Under the pieces are notes generated by a model. That model saw only the letters and a list, made by a program, of their open reading frames with translations. It was not told where the DNA came from and did no database searches. From Actinomycetes bacterium (GTDB taxonomy: Bacteria > Actinomycetota > Actinomycetes > Propionibacteriales > Propionibacteriaceae), in NCBI GenBank assembly GCA_021794705.1, contig JAJYQH010000187.1:1-5705 (forward strand): a DNA stretch of 5,705 nt, read 5' to 3'. The position numbers and the translations under genes are program-made. Positions 5,009 through 5,705 of the stretch are shown one piece after another (position 1 is the stretch's first letter; every line of letters begins with the position of its first letter).

Positions 5009-5705
5009 TCACGACACCGCGGCGGACAGCACCTCGCGCAGCCTCCGTTCGGTGTCGTAGCCCGGGCCGTCCACTGCGTCACCGCCGGGGCCGCCGTAGG
5101 CCCGGGTGGGGAAGCCGCCTTCCGACAGCGGCTGCCAGCCGGGGGATCCGGTGGTGACGAACCGCACCCAGTCGGCGTGCATCGTCTCGGCGAGCGAGGC
5201 GGGCGGGTTCGGTCCGCACGCGGCCGCAACCTTCTCGGCGTCCAGGCAGTCGAACACGAAGGGCAGGTCGCTGCAGTGCACCGCCATGCCGCTCGGGCCG
5301 TGATGGCGGAAGTCGTACAGCCAGGTGTTGGGCAGACGGGCCTCGGACGCGTCGACGGCGGGGATTCGGAACATCTCGTCGGTCGTGAGCTGGCCGAGCA
5401 GGCCCGCGGGGGAGAGCTCGGGGTGCGCGGCCGCGTAATCATCCTCGAAGCCGTCCAGCAGCCTGTGCAGCACCGCGCTCGGCCCGGTCTCGTCGAGTGC
5501 CCGGGCGAGCTCGCGGCCGCCCTGGGTGAACTCGTGCTCGACGGTGCCGATGAGCAGGGGCACGTGCGCCGTAAGGGCCGCGCCCTCGCCGAACGTGCGG
5601 GGCAGCAACTCGCCGTCGCCGACCGGCGTGAACGGCAGGCCGCGCGCCGCATCGCCGGACAGCGCGGCGACGACATCGTCGGTGCTGCGCAGCGGGGGAT
5701 TGAGC
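5009..5705 (-). CDS. Type B carboxylesterase, C-terminal part (5' end outside window)
   Basis: Alpha/beta-hydrolase of the carboxylesterase/lipase type B family (COesterase), which hydrolyses carboxylic esters. The frame stays open to the right edge, so 232 residues are visible and the N-terminal half, including the GESAGG-type nucleophile elbow, is missing from the window. Visible landmarks are FTPVGDGELLPRTFGEGAA (the PVVDG-type strand), VPLLIGTVEHEFT (about 48-60, whose final Glu at about 58 aligns with the catalytic acid), and MAVHCSDLPFVFDCL (about 140-154, whose His at about 143, codon 5278-5276, aligns with the catalytic His). The C-terminal WVRFVTTGSPGWQPL block matches the family's usual end. 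The stop at 5009 overlaps by 4 bp an in-frame GTG of the next gene, so co-transcription is possible. The substrate cannot be told; a link to glycerol esters is only suggested by the neighbourhood. Confidence 0.9.
   Translation of the reverse strand, partial: LNPPLRSTDDVVAALSGDAARGLPFTPVGDGELLPRTFGEGAALTAHVPLLIGTVEHEFTQGGRELARALDETGPSAVLHRLLDGFEDDYAAAHPELSPAGLLGQLTTDEMFRIPAVDASEARLPNTWLYDFRHHGPSGMAVHCSDLPFVFDCLDAEKVAAACGPNPPASLAETMHADWVRFVTTGSPGWQPLSEGGFPTRAYGGPGGDAVDGPGYDTERRLREVLSAAVS

Overview
The window is GC-rich DNA with strongly G/C-biased third codon positions. Together with the protein sequences this points to a high-GC actinobacterium, probably of the mycolic-acid-containing Rhodococcus/Gordonia/Dietzia type; that placement is inference. 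No insertion sequence, prophage, CRISPR array, tRNA or rRNA was seen. The coding content is ordinary chromosome. The most interesting part is a non-coding stretch between two genes.

The core is a glycerol-uptake module on the minus strand. glpF (aquaglyceroporin) is followed after 57 bp by glpK (glycerol kinase). A divergent plus-strand gene for a SorC/DeoR-type sugar-binding regulator sits across a 270-290 bp shared control region. GlpF would admit glycerol by facilitated diffusion, GlpK would trap it as glycerol-3-phosphate, and the SorC protein is the natural candidate to sense a phosphorylated metabolite and control the pair. No glycerol-3-phosphate dehydrogenase gene (glpD) lies in the window. 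glpK ends at a strong hairpin terminator.

Left of glpK (645-939) is a 295 bp gap, followed by a minus-strand TetR/AcrR repressor gene of the LmrA/YxaF-like type. The gap holds a near-consensus plus-strand promoter (TTGACG, 17 bp, TATCTT), which fires away from tetR. From its predicted start point runs a chain of perfect or near-perfect hairpins that ends in the 14-bp terminator stem shared back-to-back with glpK. With no credible reading frame in it, this looks like an unannotated structured RNA of about 175 nt. It carries C-rich, anti-Shine-Dalgarno-like segments and a G-run-rich domain. It is the best candidate here for something undescribed.

Right of the regulator (4545-5705), on the minus strand, are a small uncharacterised protein of 124 aa and, upstream of it, the C-terminal 232 residues of a type B carboxylesterase whose 5' end lies beyond the window. 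The small gene either overlaps the esterase stop by GTGA or, more likely, starts at an internal ATG with its own leaderless promoter.
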